Positions 24,779-32,655 of a DNA stretch of 64,000 nt are shown here, in pieces. The notes under the pieces are model-generated. The model did not search any database. It saw only the letters and a list, made by a program, of their open reading frames with translations, and was not told where the DNA came from. Source of the stretch: Streptomyces rishiriensis (GTDB taxonomy: Bacteria; Actinomycetota; Actinomycetes; Streptomycetales; Streptomycetaceae); the NCBI RefSeq assembly GCF_030815485.1, contig NZ_JAUSWV010000002.1:7564001-7628000 (forward strand), read 5' to 3'. Position numbers and translations under genes: made by a program. Position 1 is the stretch's first letter, and the number at the start of each line of letters is the position of its first letter.

Positions 24779-26635
24779 GTGCACCTCACGTCCCCGCCCG
24801 TGCACCTCACGCACCAGCACGGCCCACTGCACGATCTGCCCGACACCCCGCAGGCGTACGACGCCGTCCTCGCCGACGTCACCGAACAGGCGCTGCGCCG
24901 CATGACACCGCAGGGCAGCCTGGAACACCCCGACTGCGTCGACGACATCGGCGACACCTCGCTCGGCATCACCTCCCTGCTGGCCCTGGCCTGGCAGCGC
25001 ACCAGGGACCCGCGGCTGCCGGAGGCGGTACGGCGCAGCCTCGCCTTCCACCTCCGCGAGCGGGTCCACCGGGACGACAACCCGGGCTACCCGAACCTGC
25101 GGGTGCGCGACTCCGGGCTCCCGTACGCCCGCTACACCCTGGCGGCCGGCGCGCCCCCGATCGGCGACTGGCCGAGCACGGTGTGGGCGCTGCTCCAGGC
25201 GGTGAACGTCCTCGACACCGCCGACGGCCTCGTGCCGGACGAGCAGCGCGCCGAACTCCTGGACGTGGCGCGCGGCTACTGGAGCTGGCTGACCGAGGCG
25301 ACCTTCTTCAACCCCCAGGAGGCGGGCAACCAGGCGATCGGCTGCGTGGTCGGCGGTCTGATGCTGGCCCGCCGGCTGCCTCCCCGGGAGGGCGAGCCGG
25401 TCCGCGCGCGGGCACTGGCGCTGTACCTCGACGAGATCCGCGCCCACCGGGTCCGCGACCGGGGCGCCCTGCTGCCCCCCGAGCACGGCGGCGCCTACGA
25501 CAACAACTACGGCCCGATCTCCCTCTCCTTCCTCGCCCAGGCCCACCGGGTCAGCGGCGAGGAGGTCTTCGCCGAGGACGGCGAGGCCCTCGCCCGTTAC
25601 CTGGACGCCCGGCTCACCGGCGGCGGCTTCGACAACGGCGGCCCCCGCTACAGCGAGCAGCACTCCGCCTTCGAGTCCGTCCTCGGCCTGCGCTACTTCG
25701 GCGCCCGGATCGGCGCCGACCTGGGCCGCTACCGGGGCGACAGCCGCTGGGCACGGCACGCCGTCAAGGCGGACGGCGGCGTCGACGGCCACTTCGCGTG
25801 GATGCTGGTCTGGCAGATCCAGGACACCAGCCGCTGGCACCTCGAGCCGTCCGCCGGCCCCACCCGGCACCAGCTGCGGGCCGGCACGGTCTCGGTGGCC
25901 TTCGACGACCACATGACCCCGGCGGTCGTCGAGGCGGCCGGGACCTACTACCTGGCCGCCGCCGTCGACCGCCAGCACGGCTTCGGCCCCGTCACCGACG
26001 GCTTCCTGCTGTGCCGGCCGATGGGCGAGGTCCGGGTCCGCGACGCCCGCGCAGGCGGACTGACGGCCAAGCTGGTCACCCAGCCGGTCGTCGGCCGCGA
26101 CCACGTCCTGCGTAGCGTGCGCTCCCTGTACGTCACCGACGGCGCCGCCCTGTGGACGACGGTCGCCGTGGAGCGCCTCGACGGGACGACGTACCTGCTG
26201 GCCGGCCTGCCGTACGCCGAGGACGACGGCGACCGGGTCCGGCGCACGGCGCACGGCGCGGTCTTCGCACCGGGCGGCCTGCGCCTCACGCACCCGGACG
26301 CGCGGGGCCCCGAGCACTTCGACGCGCGCGCCGGACTCACCCAGGAGCGGGCCGCGTTCGCGCTCGCCGCCGACCCGCGCGGCTACGGCAACCCCGACGA
26401 GGGCTGGCGCCACCTGGTCAGCTCGACGGCACTGGAGGCGGGACCGCTCGTGGACGCGCCGGACGACCTGCACGTGTTCGCGGTGCGCCACGGCACCGAG
26501 GAGCCGTTCACGGTGTCGGCCGAGTGGGCCGAGGAGGGTCTGACCGTGCGGACGGACGCCTTCACCGCCGTCCTCGGCCCCGACGACGCGCACGCCGAGC
26601 CCACGCTGACGCTGCGCGCCGCCCTCAGGGGCTGA
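24779..26635 (+). CDS. Second uncharacterised toroid/beta-sandwich protein of the sugar operon
   Basis: A 618-residue protein without signal peptide or membrane helices, not assigned to a family. Like its neighbour it has a helical N-terminal half (DVTEQALRRMTPQGSL ... ITSLLALAWQRTRDP ... WPSTVWALLQAVNVLD) and a beta-rich C-terminal half (about residues 370-618). Possible active-site segments are EAGNQAIGC, EHGGAYDNNYGPISLSFL and GGPRYSEQHSAFESV. The adjacent Asn-His pair of the upstream protein is not seen. GTG 24779 has AAGGG 9 nt upstream, 49 bp after the preceding stop. It overlaps the convergent DUF6461 gene by 11 bp. The position argues for a step in degrading the imported sugar. Confidence 0.55.
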   Translation: MHLTSPPVHLTHQHGPLHDLPDTPQAYDAVLADVTEQALRRMTPQGSLEHPDCVDDIGDTSLGITSLLALAWQRTRDPRLPEAVRRSLAFHLRERVHRDDNPGYPNLRVRDSGLPYARYTLAAGAPPIGDWPSTVWALLQAVNVLDTADGLVPDEQRAELLDVARGYWSWLTEATFFNPQEAGNQAIGCVVGGLMLARRLPPREGEPVRARALALYLDEIRAHRVRDRGALLPPEHGGAYDNNYGPISLSFLAQAHRVSGEEVFAEDGEALARYLDARLTGGGFDNGGPRYSEQHSAFESVLGLRYFGARIGADLGRYRGDSRWARHAVKADGGVDGHFAWMLVWQIQDTSRWHLEPSAGPTRHQLRAGTVSVAFDDHMTPAVVEAAGTYYLAAAVDRQHGFGPVTDGFLLCRPMGEVRVRDARAGGLTAKLVTQPVVGRDHVLRSVRSLYVTDGAALWTTVAVERLDGTTYLLAGLPYAEDDGDRVRRTAHGAVFAPGGLRLTHPDARGPEHFDARAGLTQERAAFALAADPRGYGNPDEGWRHLVSSTALEAGPLVDAPDDLHVFAVRHGTEEPFTVSAEWAEEGLTVRTDAFTAVLGPDDAHAEPTLTLRAALRG

Positions 26636-27260
26636 GGGTCATCCGCGGGGTGCCGCGCACCGCGTACGCGGGCAGCCGGGCGTCCTTGAGGACCGCGGGG
26701 GAGAGGGACAGACCGAACCGCCGCTCCACCACACCGAGGCTGTGACGGTAGCCCGTCCGGTAGTCCTCGTCCTCCGGCGGAAGGAAGGTGCTGCCGTCGG
26801 AGGACAGGATGCCCGCGGCGACCAGGTCGGGCAGCAGCAGATCCGGCTCCGAGCCCCAGCGCCACACCTCCTCCCGCAGTCCGTGACCGCACACGAACAC
26901 GCCGTCGCGCGCGTAGTGGAAATCGGCGGGCGGGTGTTCCTGGGGCGGCACGTACCGCACGACCTCCACGCCGTCCCGTGACAGCTCCACGAGCAGGTCC
27001 CCGCCGGTCGAGTCCCCGTACTCCAGGGCGAACGACCAGTCCCCGGATCTGCCCACCCGGACCACGCCGTCCCCGTACTCGGCCGACCGCCACTGCGTGA
27101 TCCCGAGCTGCCACACCTCGGCGTCGGTGATCGGCTCCGTGGCCCCGCCCGGGTCGGCTCCCATACGGACGGCCAGCTCCTCGGGGGAGATCCCGCGCGC
27201 GAACACGACGCTGGACATCCAGCCGTCCAGATCCACCAGCCACACGATTCCGTCGGTCAT
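26625..27260 (-). CDS. DUF6461 family protein
   Basis: A 211-residue protein with the marks of DUF6461: an N-terminal DGIVWLVDLDGWMSSVVFARGISPEELAVRMG, a central WRSAEYGDGVVRVGRSGDWSFALEYGD, and FHYARDGVFVCGHGLREEVWRWGSEPDLL. The family is widespread in actinobacteria, often near polymorphic-toxin or defence genes, but has no known function. ATG 27260 is preferred; TAGTTT lies 7 nt upstream with no ribosome site, so the transcript may be leaderless. The frame stays open to 27290. It converges on, and overlaps, the sugar operon. Confidence 0.75.
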   Translation of the reverse strand: MTDGIVWLVDLDGWMSSVVFARGISPEELAVRMGADPGGATEPITDAEVWQLGITQWRSAEYGDGVVRVGRSGDWSFALEYGDSTGGDLLVELSRDGVEVVRYVPPQEHPPADFHYARDGVFVCGHGLREEVWRWGSEPDLLLPDLVAAGILSSDGSTFLPPEDEDYRTGYRHSLGVVERRFGLSLSPAVLKDARLPAYAVRGTPRMTLSP

Positions 27261-27317
27261 GCGCTCGAAACTAACGCGTGGCACCGACATCGCGGCGGGG
27301 GCCGGGGGCCGGACGGT

Positions 27318-27959
27318 TCACAGGGGTGTCCGCACCACCAGATCCGCCCGGTCCCGCGTCGTCGCGACCAGCTCGGCGTTGCGCTCGTCGCTGCGCCGCA
27401 CCCAGGCCACCGCCTCCTCGTGGCCCTTGCCGAACTCCTCGTGCCGGGCGATCAGCCGGCGGACGCGCTCGTCCTCGTCGGACTCGCAGAACCACACCTC
27501 GTCCAGCGCTTCGCGCACCCGCGCCCACGCACCTGTGCCGACGAGCAGGTAGTTGCCCTCCGTGACGACCAGCCGGGCCGTCGGCGGTACCGGCACCGCC
27601 CCCGCCACCGGCTGCTCCAGCTCCCGCTCGAAGCCCGGCGCGTACACCAGGTCCTCGCCGTCCGTCTCCTCCCGCAGCCGCCGCAGCAGGGCCGCGTACC
27701 CCGCCGCGTCGAAGGTGTCCGGCGCCCCCTTGCGGTCCCGCCGGCCGAGGCGGTCCAGTTCGACGTCGGCGAGATGGAAGCCGTCCATCGGGACGTGCGC
27801 GACCCAGGCATCCCCGCAGCCGTTCAGCTCCCGCACCAGACGCTCCGCGAGCGTCGTCTTGCCCGCGCCCGGACTGCCCGCGATCCCGAGCAGCGCGCGC
27901 CGGCGGCCGCCCCCGGCGAGGGCACGGGCACGTACCAGCAGATCGTCGAAAGTGAGCAC
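27318..27959 (-). CDS. Uridine-kinase-like P-loop nucleoside/small-molecule kinase
   Basis: A 213-residue protein of the phosphoribulokinase/uridine-kinase/pantothenate-kinase superfamily. The Walker A loop GIAGSPGAGKTTLAERL lies near residues 24-40. The substrate segment VPMDGFHLADVELDRLGRRDRKGAPDTFDAAGY and the lid-like RRLIARHEEFGKG are typical of the actinobacterial nucleoside/nucleotide kinase family. The LVVTEGNYLLVG strand holds the catalytic acidic residue. The substrate is unknown. Start GTG 27959 lacks a strong ribosome site. It is divergent from the SnoaL-like gene. Confidence 0.8.
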   Translation of the reverse strand: MLTFDDLLVRARALAGGGRRRALLGIAGSPGAGKTTLAERLVRELNGCGDAWVAHVPMDGFHLADVELDRLGRRDRKGAPDTFDAAGYAALLRRLREETDGEDLVYAPGFERELEQPVAGAVPVPPTARLVVTEGNYLLVGTGAWARVREALDEVWFCESDEDERVRRLIARHEEFGKGHEEAVAWVRRSDERNAELVATTRDRADLVVRTPL

Positions 27960-28022
27960 ACAGCAGAGTGTCGCAGTCTCCTGGGAGGTGACCCGCAAGG
28001 CCGCAAGGAAAGGAGGACGACC

Positions 28023-28418
28023 GTGTCCGACGACGAGCGGCAGATCCGCACCCTGATCACGCGCTGGGCCGACGCCGTCCACCGGGGCGACCTGGACACC
28101 GTCCTCGACCAGCACGCCGAGGACCTGGTGATGTACGACGTCCCCGCACCCCACGAGGGCATCCGGGGCCTGGCCGCCTACCGCGCGACCTGGCCGCCCT
28201 TCTTCCTCTGGCAGGCCCAGGGCGCCCGCTTCGACATCGACACCCTCGACGTCACCGCGGGTCACGACGTCGCCTACGCCCACGCCCTGCTGCGCTGCGG
28301 CACGCCCGAGGAGCTCGCCGAGTGCCCGAGCCTGCGGCTGCGGCTCACCTTCGGCCTGCGCAAGGAGCACGGCCGCTGGCTCATCGCCCACGAGCACCAC
28401 TCCTTCCCGTACGACTGA
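28023..28418 (+). CDS. SnoaL/NTF2-like (DUF4440-type) protein
   Basis: A 131-residue cone-shaped NTF2-fold protein: an N-terminal helix (DERQIRTLITRWADAVHRGDLDTVLDQHAEDLVMYDV), then the curved beta sheet ending WLIAHEHHSFPYD. Proteins of this type bind small hydrophobic ligands or act as ketoreductase-like or isomerase enzymes; no specific activity can be given. Start is GTG with an ideal AAAGGAGG 6 nt upstream. It is divergent from the kinase and 57 bp before the phosphoglucomutase gene, possibly in one transcript with it. Confidence 0.8.
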   Translation: MSDDERQIRTLITRWADAVHRGDLDTVLDQHAEDLVMYDVPAPHEGIRGLAAYRATWPPFFLWQAQGARFDIDTLDVTAGHDVAYAHALLRCGTPEELAECPSLRLRLTFGLRKEHGRWLIAHEHHSFPYD

Positions 28419-28475
28419 CCGGATGTGGCGCGCGACACACCGGTGAGGGAGCCGATGCGGGGGAACGAGGGCCCT

Positions 28476-29243
28476 ATGACGACGACGCTCGGGCTCCCCG
28501 AAACGATCCAGGCCTGTCTCTTCGACCTTGACGGGGTCGTCACCCGGACGGCCGTGGTGCACGCGGCCGCCTGGCGGGAGACCTTCGACGCGTTCCTGCG
28601 GGCGCGCGACGGAGCGGGCTTCCTGCCCTTCGACCCGGCCCACGACTACGCCGAGTACGTCGACGGCCGCCCCCGCGCCGACGGCGTCCGTACCTTCCTG
28701 GCCTCCCGGGGCATCGAACTGCCCGAGGGCGAACCCGGTGACCCGCCCGACGCGCAGACGGTCCACGGGGTGGGCAACCGCAAGAACGAACTGCTCCTGG
28801 AGAAGATCCGCACCCAGGGCGTCGAGCCGTACGACGGCACCCTGCGCTACATAGCGGCGGCACGCGCGCGTGGCCTGCGGACGGCGATCGTCTCCTCCAG
28901 CGCCAACACCCGCGACGTGCTGCGCTCGATCGACGCCGAGCAGCTCTTCGAGGTACGGATCGACGGAGTCGTGGCGGCCGAGCGGGACCTGCCGGGCAAG
29001 CCGCGCCCCGACACGTTCCTGGCCGCCGCCCGCGACCTCGGCGTCGAGCCGTCGAGGGCCGCCGTCTTCGAGGACGCGCTGGCCGGGATGGACGCGGGCC
29101 GCGCCGGGAAATTCGGGTACGTCGTGGGCGTCGACCGGGTGGGACAGACCGACGCGCTGTACACGCACGGCGCGGACATCGTGGTGAAGGACCTCGCGGA
29201 CCTCGCGGGCGGCGACGGCGTGGACGAGGGAGAGCGGCAGTGA
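28476..29243 (+). CDS. Beta-phosphoglucomutase family HAD hydrolase
   Basis: A 255-residue HAD-fold enzyme. Motif I FDLDGVVTRT carries nucleophile D17 and acid/base D19; the helical cap (residues ~25-95) contains RPRADGVRTFLASRGIEL; motif II is IVSSSANT, and motif III/IV are KPRPDTFLAAA and VFEDALAGMDAGRAG. These fit beta-phosphoglucomutase, which turns beta-glucose-1-phosphate into glucose-6-phosphate in the cytosol. ATG 28476 has GAGG upstream. Its stop overlaps the GH65 start by 4 bp (GTGA), the usual phosphorylase/mutase pairing. Confidence 0.88.
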   Translation: MTTTLGLPETIQACLFDLDGVVTRTAVVHAAAWRETFDAFLRARDGAGFLPFDPAHDYAEYVDGRPRADGVRTFLASRGIELPEGEPGDPPDAQTVHGVGNRKNELLLEKIRTQGVEPYDGTLRYIAAARARGLRTAIVSSSANTRDVLRSIDAEQLFEVRIDGVVAAERDLPGKPRPDTFLAAARDLGVEPSRAAVFEDALAGMDAGRAGKFGYVVGVDRVGQTDALYTHGADIVVKDLADLAGGDGVDEGERQ

Positions 29244-31582
29244 TCACGGACCGGTCCTACGCCGTCGAACCCTGGTGCGTGCGCGAGACGCGGCTCGACC
29301 TCGACGTCCTGGCGCAGAGCGAGTCCGTCTTCGCGCTGTCCAACGGGCACGTCGGCTGGCGCGGCAACCTGGACGAGGGCGAGCCGCACGGCCTGCCCGG
29401 CGCCTACCTCAACGGCGTCCACGAACTGCACCCGCTGCCCTACGCCGAGGCCGGCTACGGCTACCCGGAGTCGGGGCAGACCGTCATCAACGTCACCAAC
29501 GGCAAGATCCTGCGGCTGCTGGTCGACGACGAGCCGTTCGACCTGCGCTACGGGCGGCTCGTCACGCACGAGCGGGTGCTCGACCTGCGGCGGGGCGTCC
29601 TGGAGCGGACCTGTGAGTGGACCTCGCCCGCCGGGTCCACGGTCCGGGTGCGCTCCACCCGGCTGGTCTCGCTCACCCAGCGGGCCGTGGCCGCCGTCGC
29701 CTACGAGGTGGAGGCCGTCGGCAGCACTTCCCGGGTCGTGATCCAGTCCGAGCTGGTCACCAACGAGAGTCTGCCCGACCCCAACGGCGACCCGCGCGCG
29801 GCCCGTGCGCTGAAGTCGCCGCTGGAGCCGGAGGAGGACGTGGCCGTCGGCCGGCGGCTGCGGCTCGTGCACCGCACGAAGCGCAGCGGGCTGCGGGTGG
29901 CCGTGGCCGCCGACCACGAGGTCACCGGCCCCGAGCGGACCACCATCGACAGCGAGAGCAACGTCGACGTGGCCCGGCTCACCGTCACCTCCGTGCTGGA
30001 GCCCGGTGAGTGCCTGCGCGTGGAGAAGCTCGTCGCCCACGGCTGGTCCGGCGCCCGCTCCCGGCCCGCGATGAGCGACCAGGTGGAGGCGGCCCTCGCG
30101 GCGGCCGGACACAGCGGCTGGTCCGGCCTCCTCGACGACCAGCGCGCCTACCTCGACGACTTCTGGTCCCGCGCGGACGTCGAGGTCGACGGCGACGAGG
30201 AGATCCAGCAGGCCGTCCGCTTCGCCCTCTTCCACGTGCTCCAGGCCGGTGCCCGCGCCGAACAGCGCGCCATCCCCGCCAAGGGGCTGACCGGGTCCGG
30301 CTACGACGGCCATGCCTTCTGGGACACCGAGACCTTCGTGCTGCCCCTGCTCACCTACACCGCGCCCGGCGCCGTCGCCGAGGCCCTGCGCTGGCGGCAG
30401 AACACCCTGCCGGCCGCCCGCGAACGGGCCGCCCAACTCGGCCTGCGGGGCGCCGCGTTCCCCTGGCGGACGATCGAGGGCTCGGAGGGCTCGGCGTACT
30501 GGCCGGCCGGAACCGCCGCCTTCCACGTCAACGCCGACATCGCCGACGCCGTGGTCCGGTACGTCACGGCGACCGGGGACACGGACTTCGAAGCGGCCAC
30601 CGGCGTGGAACTGCTGGTGGAGACCGCCCGGCTGTGGCGCTCGCTCGGCCACCATGACGCGCAGGGCACCTTCCACATCGACGGTGTCACAGGGCCCGAC
30701 GAGTACAGCGCGGTCGCCGACGACAACACCTACACCAACCTCATGGCCCGGGCGAACCTCCTCGCCGCCGCCGACGCCGTCGCCCGGCACCCGGACGAGG
30801 CCGCCCGGCTGGGCGTGGACGTGGAGGAGAGCGCGGCCTGGCGGGACGCGGCCGAAGCGGTGCACGTGCCCTACAACCACGACCTCGGCGTGCACGAACA
30901 GCACGCGGGCTTCACCCGCTACCAGCAGTGGGACTTCGCCGCCACCCGCCCCGACCAGTACCCCCTGCTGCTCAACTTCCCCTACTTCGACCTCTACCGC
31001 AAACAGGTCGTCAAGCAGGCCGACCTGGTCCTGGCGATGTACACCTGCGCCGACCACTTCGACGAGGAGCAGATCGCCCGCAACTTCGCCTACTACGAGC
31101 CGCTGACCGTCCGCGACTCCTCCCTCTCGGCCTGCTGCCAGGCGGTGATCGCCGCGCAGGCCGGCCATCTCGGGCTGGCCTACGACTACACGACCGAGGC
31201 CGCGCTGATGGACCTGGCCGACCTGGAGCACAACACGCGCGACGGGCTGCACATCGCGTCCCTGGCGGGCACCTGGATGGCCCTGGTCGCCGGTTTCGGC
31301 GGGCTGCGGGGTGACCGCGAGGGCCTGCGTTTCGCACCCCGGCTGCCGGAGAGGTTCAGCCGTCTCGCCTTCAGCGTCCAACTGCTCGGCCGCCGGCTGC
31401 GGGTGGAGATCGGCCCGGACAAGGCCGCGTACACCCTGCTGTCCGGCTCACCCCTGACGATCCGGCACCACGGCGACCCGGTGCTGGTGAACGGCGACGG
31501 GCCCGTCGTCCGTGCCGTACCGCCCGTGCCGGACCGGCCCGTGCCCCGGCAGCCCCCGCACCGGGGACCCAACACCCGCTGA
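29240..31582 (+). CDS. GH65 disaccharide phosphorylase
   Basis: A 780-residue glycoside hydrolase family 65 protein: N-terminal beta-sandwich (to ~270), linker, (alpha/alpha)6 barrel (~310-700) and a small C-terminal beta domain. The proton donor is Glu488 in the conserved GVTGPDEYSAVADDN, matching the known catalytic Glu position of maltose phosphorylase. WDTETFVLPLL and YRKQVVKQADLVLAMY are further family blocks. GH65 enzymes phosphorolyse alpha-glucosyl disaccharides (maltose, trehalose, kojibiose, nigerose) to beta-glucose-1-phosphate; the adjacent mutase supports phosphorolysis over hydrolysis. Which disaccharide is used cannot be read off. There is no signal peptide. Confidence 0.9.
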   Translation: MITDRSYAVEPWCVRETRLDLDVLAQSESVFALSNGHVGWRGNLDEGEPHGLPGAYLNGVHELHPLPYAEAGYGYPESGQTVINVTNGKILRLLVDDEPFDLRYGRLVTHERVLDLRRGVLERTCEWTSPAGSTVRVRSTRLVSLTQRAVAAVAYEVEAVGSTSRVVIQSELVTNESLPDPNGDPRAARALKSPLEPEEDVAVGRRLRLVHRTKRSGLRVAVAADHEVTGPERTTIDSESNVDVARLTVTSVLEPGECLRVEKLVAHGWSGARSRPAMSDQVEAALAAAGHSGWSGLLDDQRAYLDDFWSRADVEVDGDEEIQQAVRFALFHVLQAGARAEQRAIPAKGLTGSGYDGHAFWDTETFVLPLLTYTAPGAVAEALRWRQNTLPAARERAAQLGLRGAAFPWRTIEGSEGSAYWPAGTAAFHVNADIADAVVRYVTATGDTDFEAATGVELLVETARLWRSLGHHDAQGTFHIDGVTGPDEYSAVADDNTYTNLMARANLLAAADAVARHPDEAARLGVDVEESAAWRDAAEAVHVPYNHDLGVHEQHAGFTRYQQWDFAATRPDQYPLLLNFPYFDLYRKQVVKQADLVLAMYTCADHFDEEQIARNFAYYEPLTVRDSSLSACCQAVIAAQAGHLGLAYDYTTEAALMDLADLEHNTRDGLHIASLAGTWMALVAGFGGLRGDREGLRFAPRLPERFSRLAFSVQLLGRRLRVEIGPDKAAYTLLSGSPLTIRHHGDPVLVNGDGPVVRAVPPVPDRPVPRQPPHRGPNTR

Positions 31583-31593
31583 GCCACCGGACG

Positions 31594-31629
31594 GGCGTCC
31601 GGCGGCGTCTTTCCCGGCCGCCGGACGCC
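31594..31629. terminator. Bidirectional hairpin terminator
   Basis: A perfect 13-bp stem (GGCGTCCGGCGGC with its complement) around a 10-nt loop that includes TCTTTCCC lies between the convergent GH65 gene and the next minus-strand gene. Confidence 0.8.
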
Positions 31630-31684
31630 GGTGGATCGCCCGCCCCCGCGCGGCCCGGGCCGTGCGATCGGGCGGTTCCCGGTC

Positions 31685-32644
31685 TCAGTCGCGCACGCCC
31701 CATTCCCTGCGCCGTCGGGCGATCTGCTGGACCGGATCGCCGGTGTACGACCAGGGCGTGCGGGTCGCCCGGTGGCCGAGGATCCGCAGGAGGGGAGTCG
31801 CCACGTCCGCGATGCCTGCGGAACACGCCGCGTGGGCCAGGTAGTTGACGTCGCGCAGCTCGCCCGGGCGGACGGCGTCCTCCTTGCGGCCCGCGATCCA
31901 GCGGTCCCAGGTGCGGCGGACGTCGCTGACGGCGCCGTCGTTGTTCCAGTGCTGGCCGAGTCCCACCGCGGCGGAGCGGTCCTGCGTGGTGTCGAGGGCG
32001 TGGCGGAACTCCTCGACCCGCGCGTACTGCACCAGCACCGGCAGCGGACAGCCCGGTGGGGCGGAGCCGGCCGCGTCACGGGCGAAGTCGTACATCAGCC
32101 CGTGCGAGCCGTGCCAGCGGGCGGAGTAGTAGTGCAGCACCTGCAGGTGGCCCTCCATGCTGTACGGATCCCGCTGGTACAACTCGTCCCACCAGCGGGC
32201 CAGTTCCTGTCGGCGTACCCCGGCCGGGTAGAGCCGGGCGACCGAGATCAGCGAGGTCCAGGGTGTCGGGTCGTCCAGGTACGCCTCGGCGGCGGACAGA
32301 CACGCCAGCACCGCGCCGTCGACCCGGGCCCGGTCGATCGGCACGCCGCGGCCGGCGGTGATCGCCAGGTTGAAGGCCCGGACCGTCTCCGTGGCCGCCC
32401 GCAGCACCAGCGCGTCGGCACTGTGCGGTTCGGCGGCCAGCCAGGTCTCCACCGTCGAACTGCCCGCGCAGGCCTGCGCCAGCAGCCGGACCCGGTGACC
32501 GCGGGAGAGCCAGTCGGGGCCGGTGGCGCGCAGCAGGTCCCGCAGGCCCTGCCAGCGGCCGATGACGATGTCGTGCCGGGTGGAGGAGAGGGGGGCGTCC
32601 CCGCAGTCGGGGTCGAAATCGGGAGCGAAACGGTCGCGCGCCAT
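31685..32644 (-). CDS. Hypothetical helical-repeat protein
   Basis: A 319-residue cytosolic protein I cannot name. It is almost entirely helical, with TPR-like alternation (CLSAAEAYLDDPTPWTSLI ... QELARWWDELYQRDPYSMEGHLQVLHYYSARWHGS ... FARDAAGSAPPGCPLPVLVQYARVEEFRHAL). Trp and Tyr are frequent. ATG 32644 has GAGAGGGG 5 nt upstream. It follows the APC permease gene by 11 bp on the same strand, so the two are very likely co-transcribed. It may be an accessory protein, but nothing in it shows a catalytic motif. Confidence 0.75.
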   Translation of the reverse strand: MARDRFAPDFDPDCGDAPLSSTRHDIVIGRWQGLRDLLRATGPDWLSRGHRVRLLAQACAGSSTVETWLAAEPHSADALVLRAATETVRAFNLAITAGRGVPIDRARVDGAVLACLSAAEAYLDDPTPWTSLISVARLYPAGVRRQELARWWDELYQRDPYSMEGHLQVLHYYSARWHGSHGLMYDFARDAAGSAPPGCPLPVLVQYARVEEFRHALDTTQDRSAAVGLGQHWNNDGAVSDVRRTWDRWIAGRKEDAVRPGELRDVNYLAHAACSAGIADVATPLLRILGHRATRTPWSYTGDPVQQIARRRREWGVRD

Positions 32645-32655
32645 CGGATCCCCTC

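Noticed and set aside
28847..31381. An 844-codon minus-strand frame opposite GH65
   Set aside because: Antisense shadow; GH65 catalytic motifs are intact on the plus strand.
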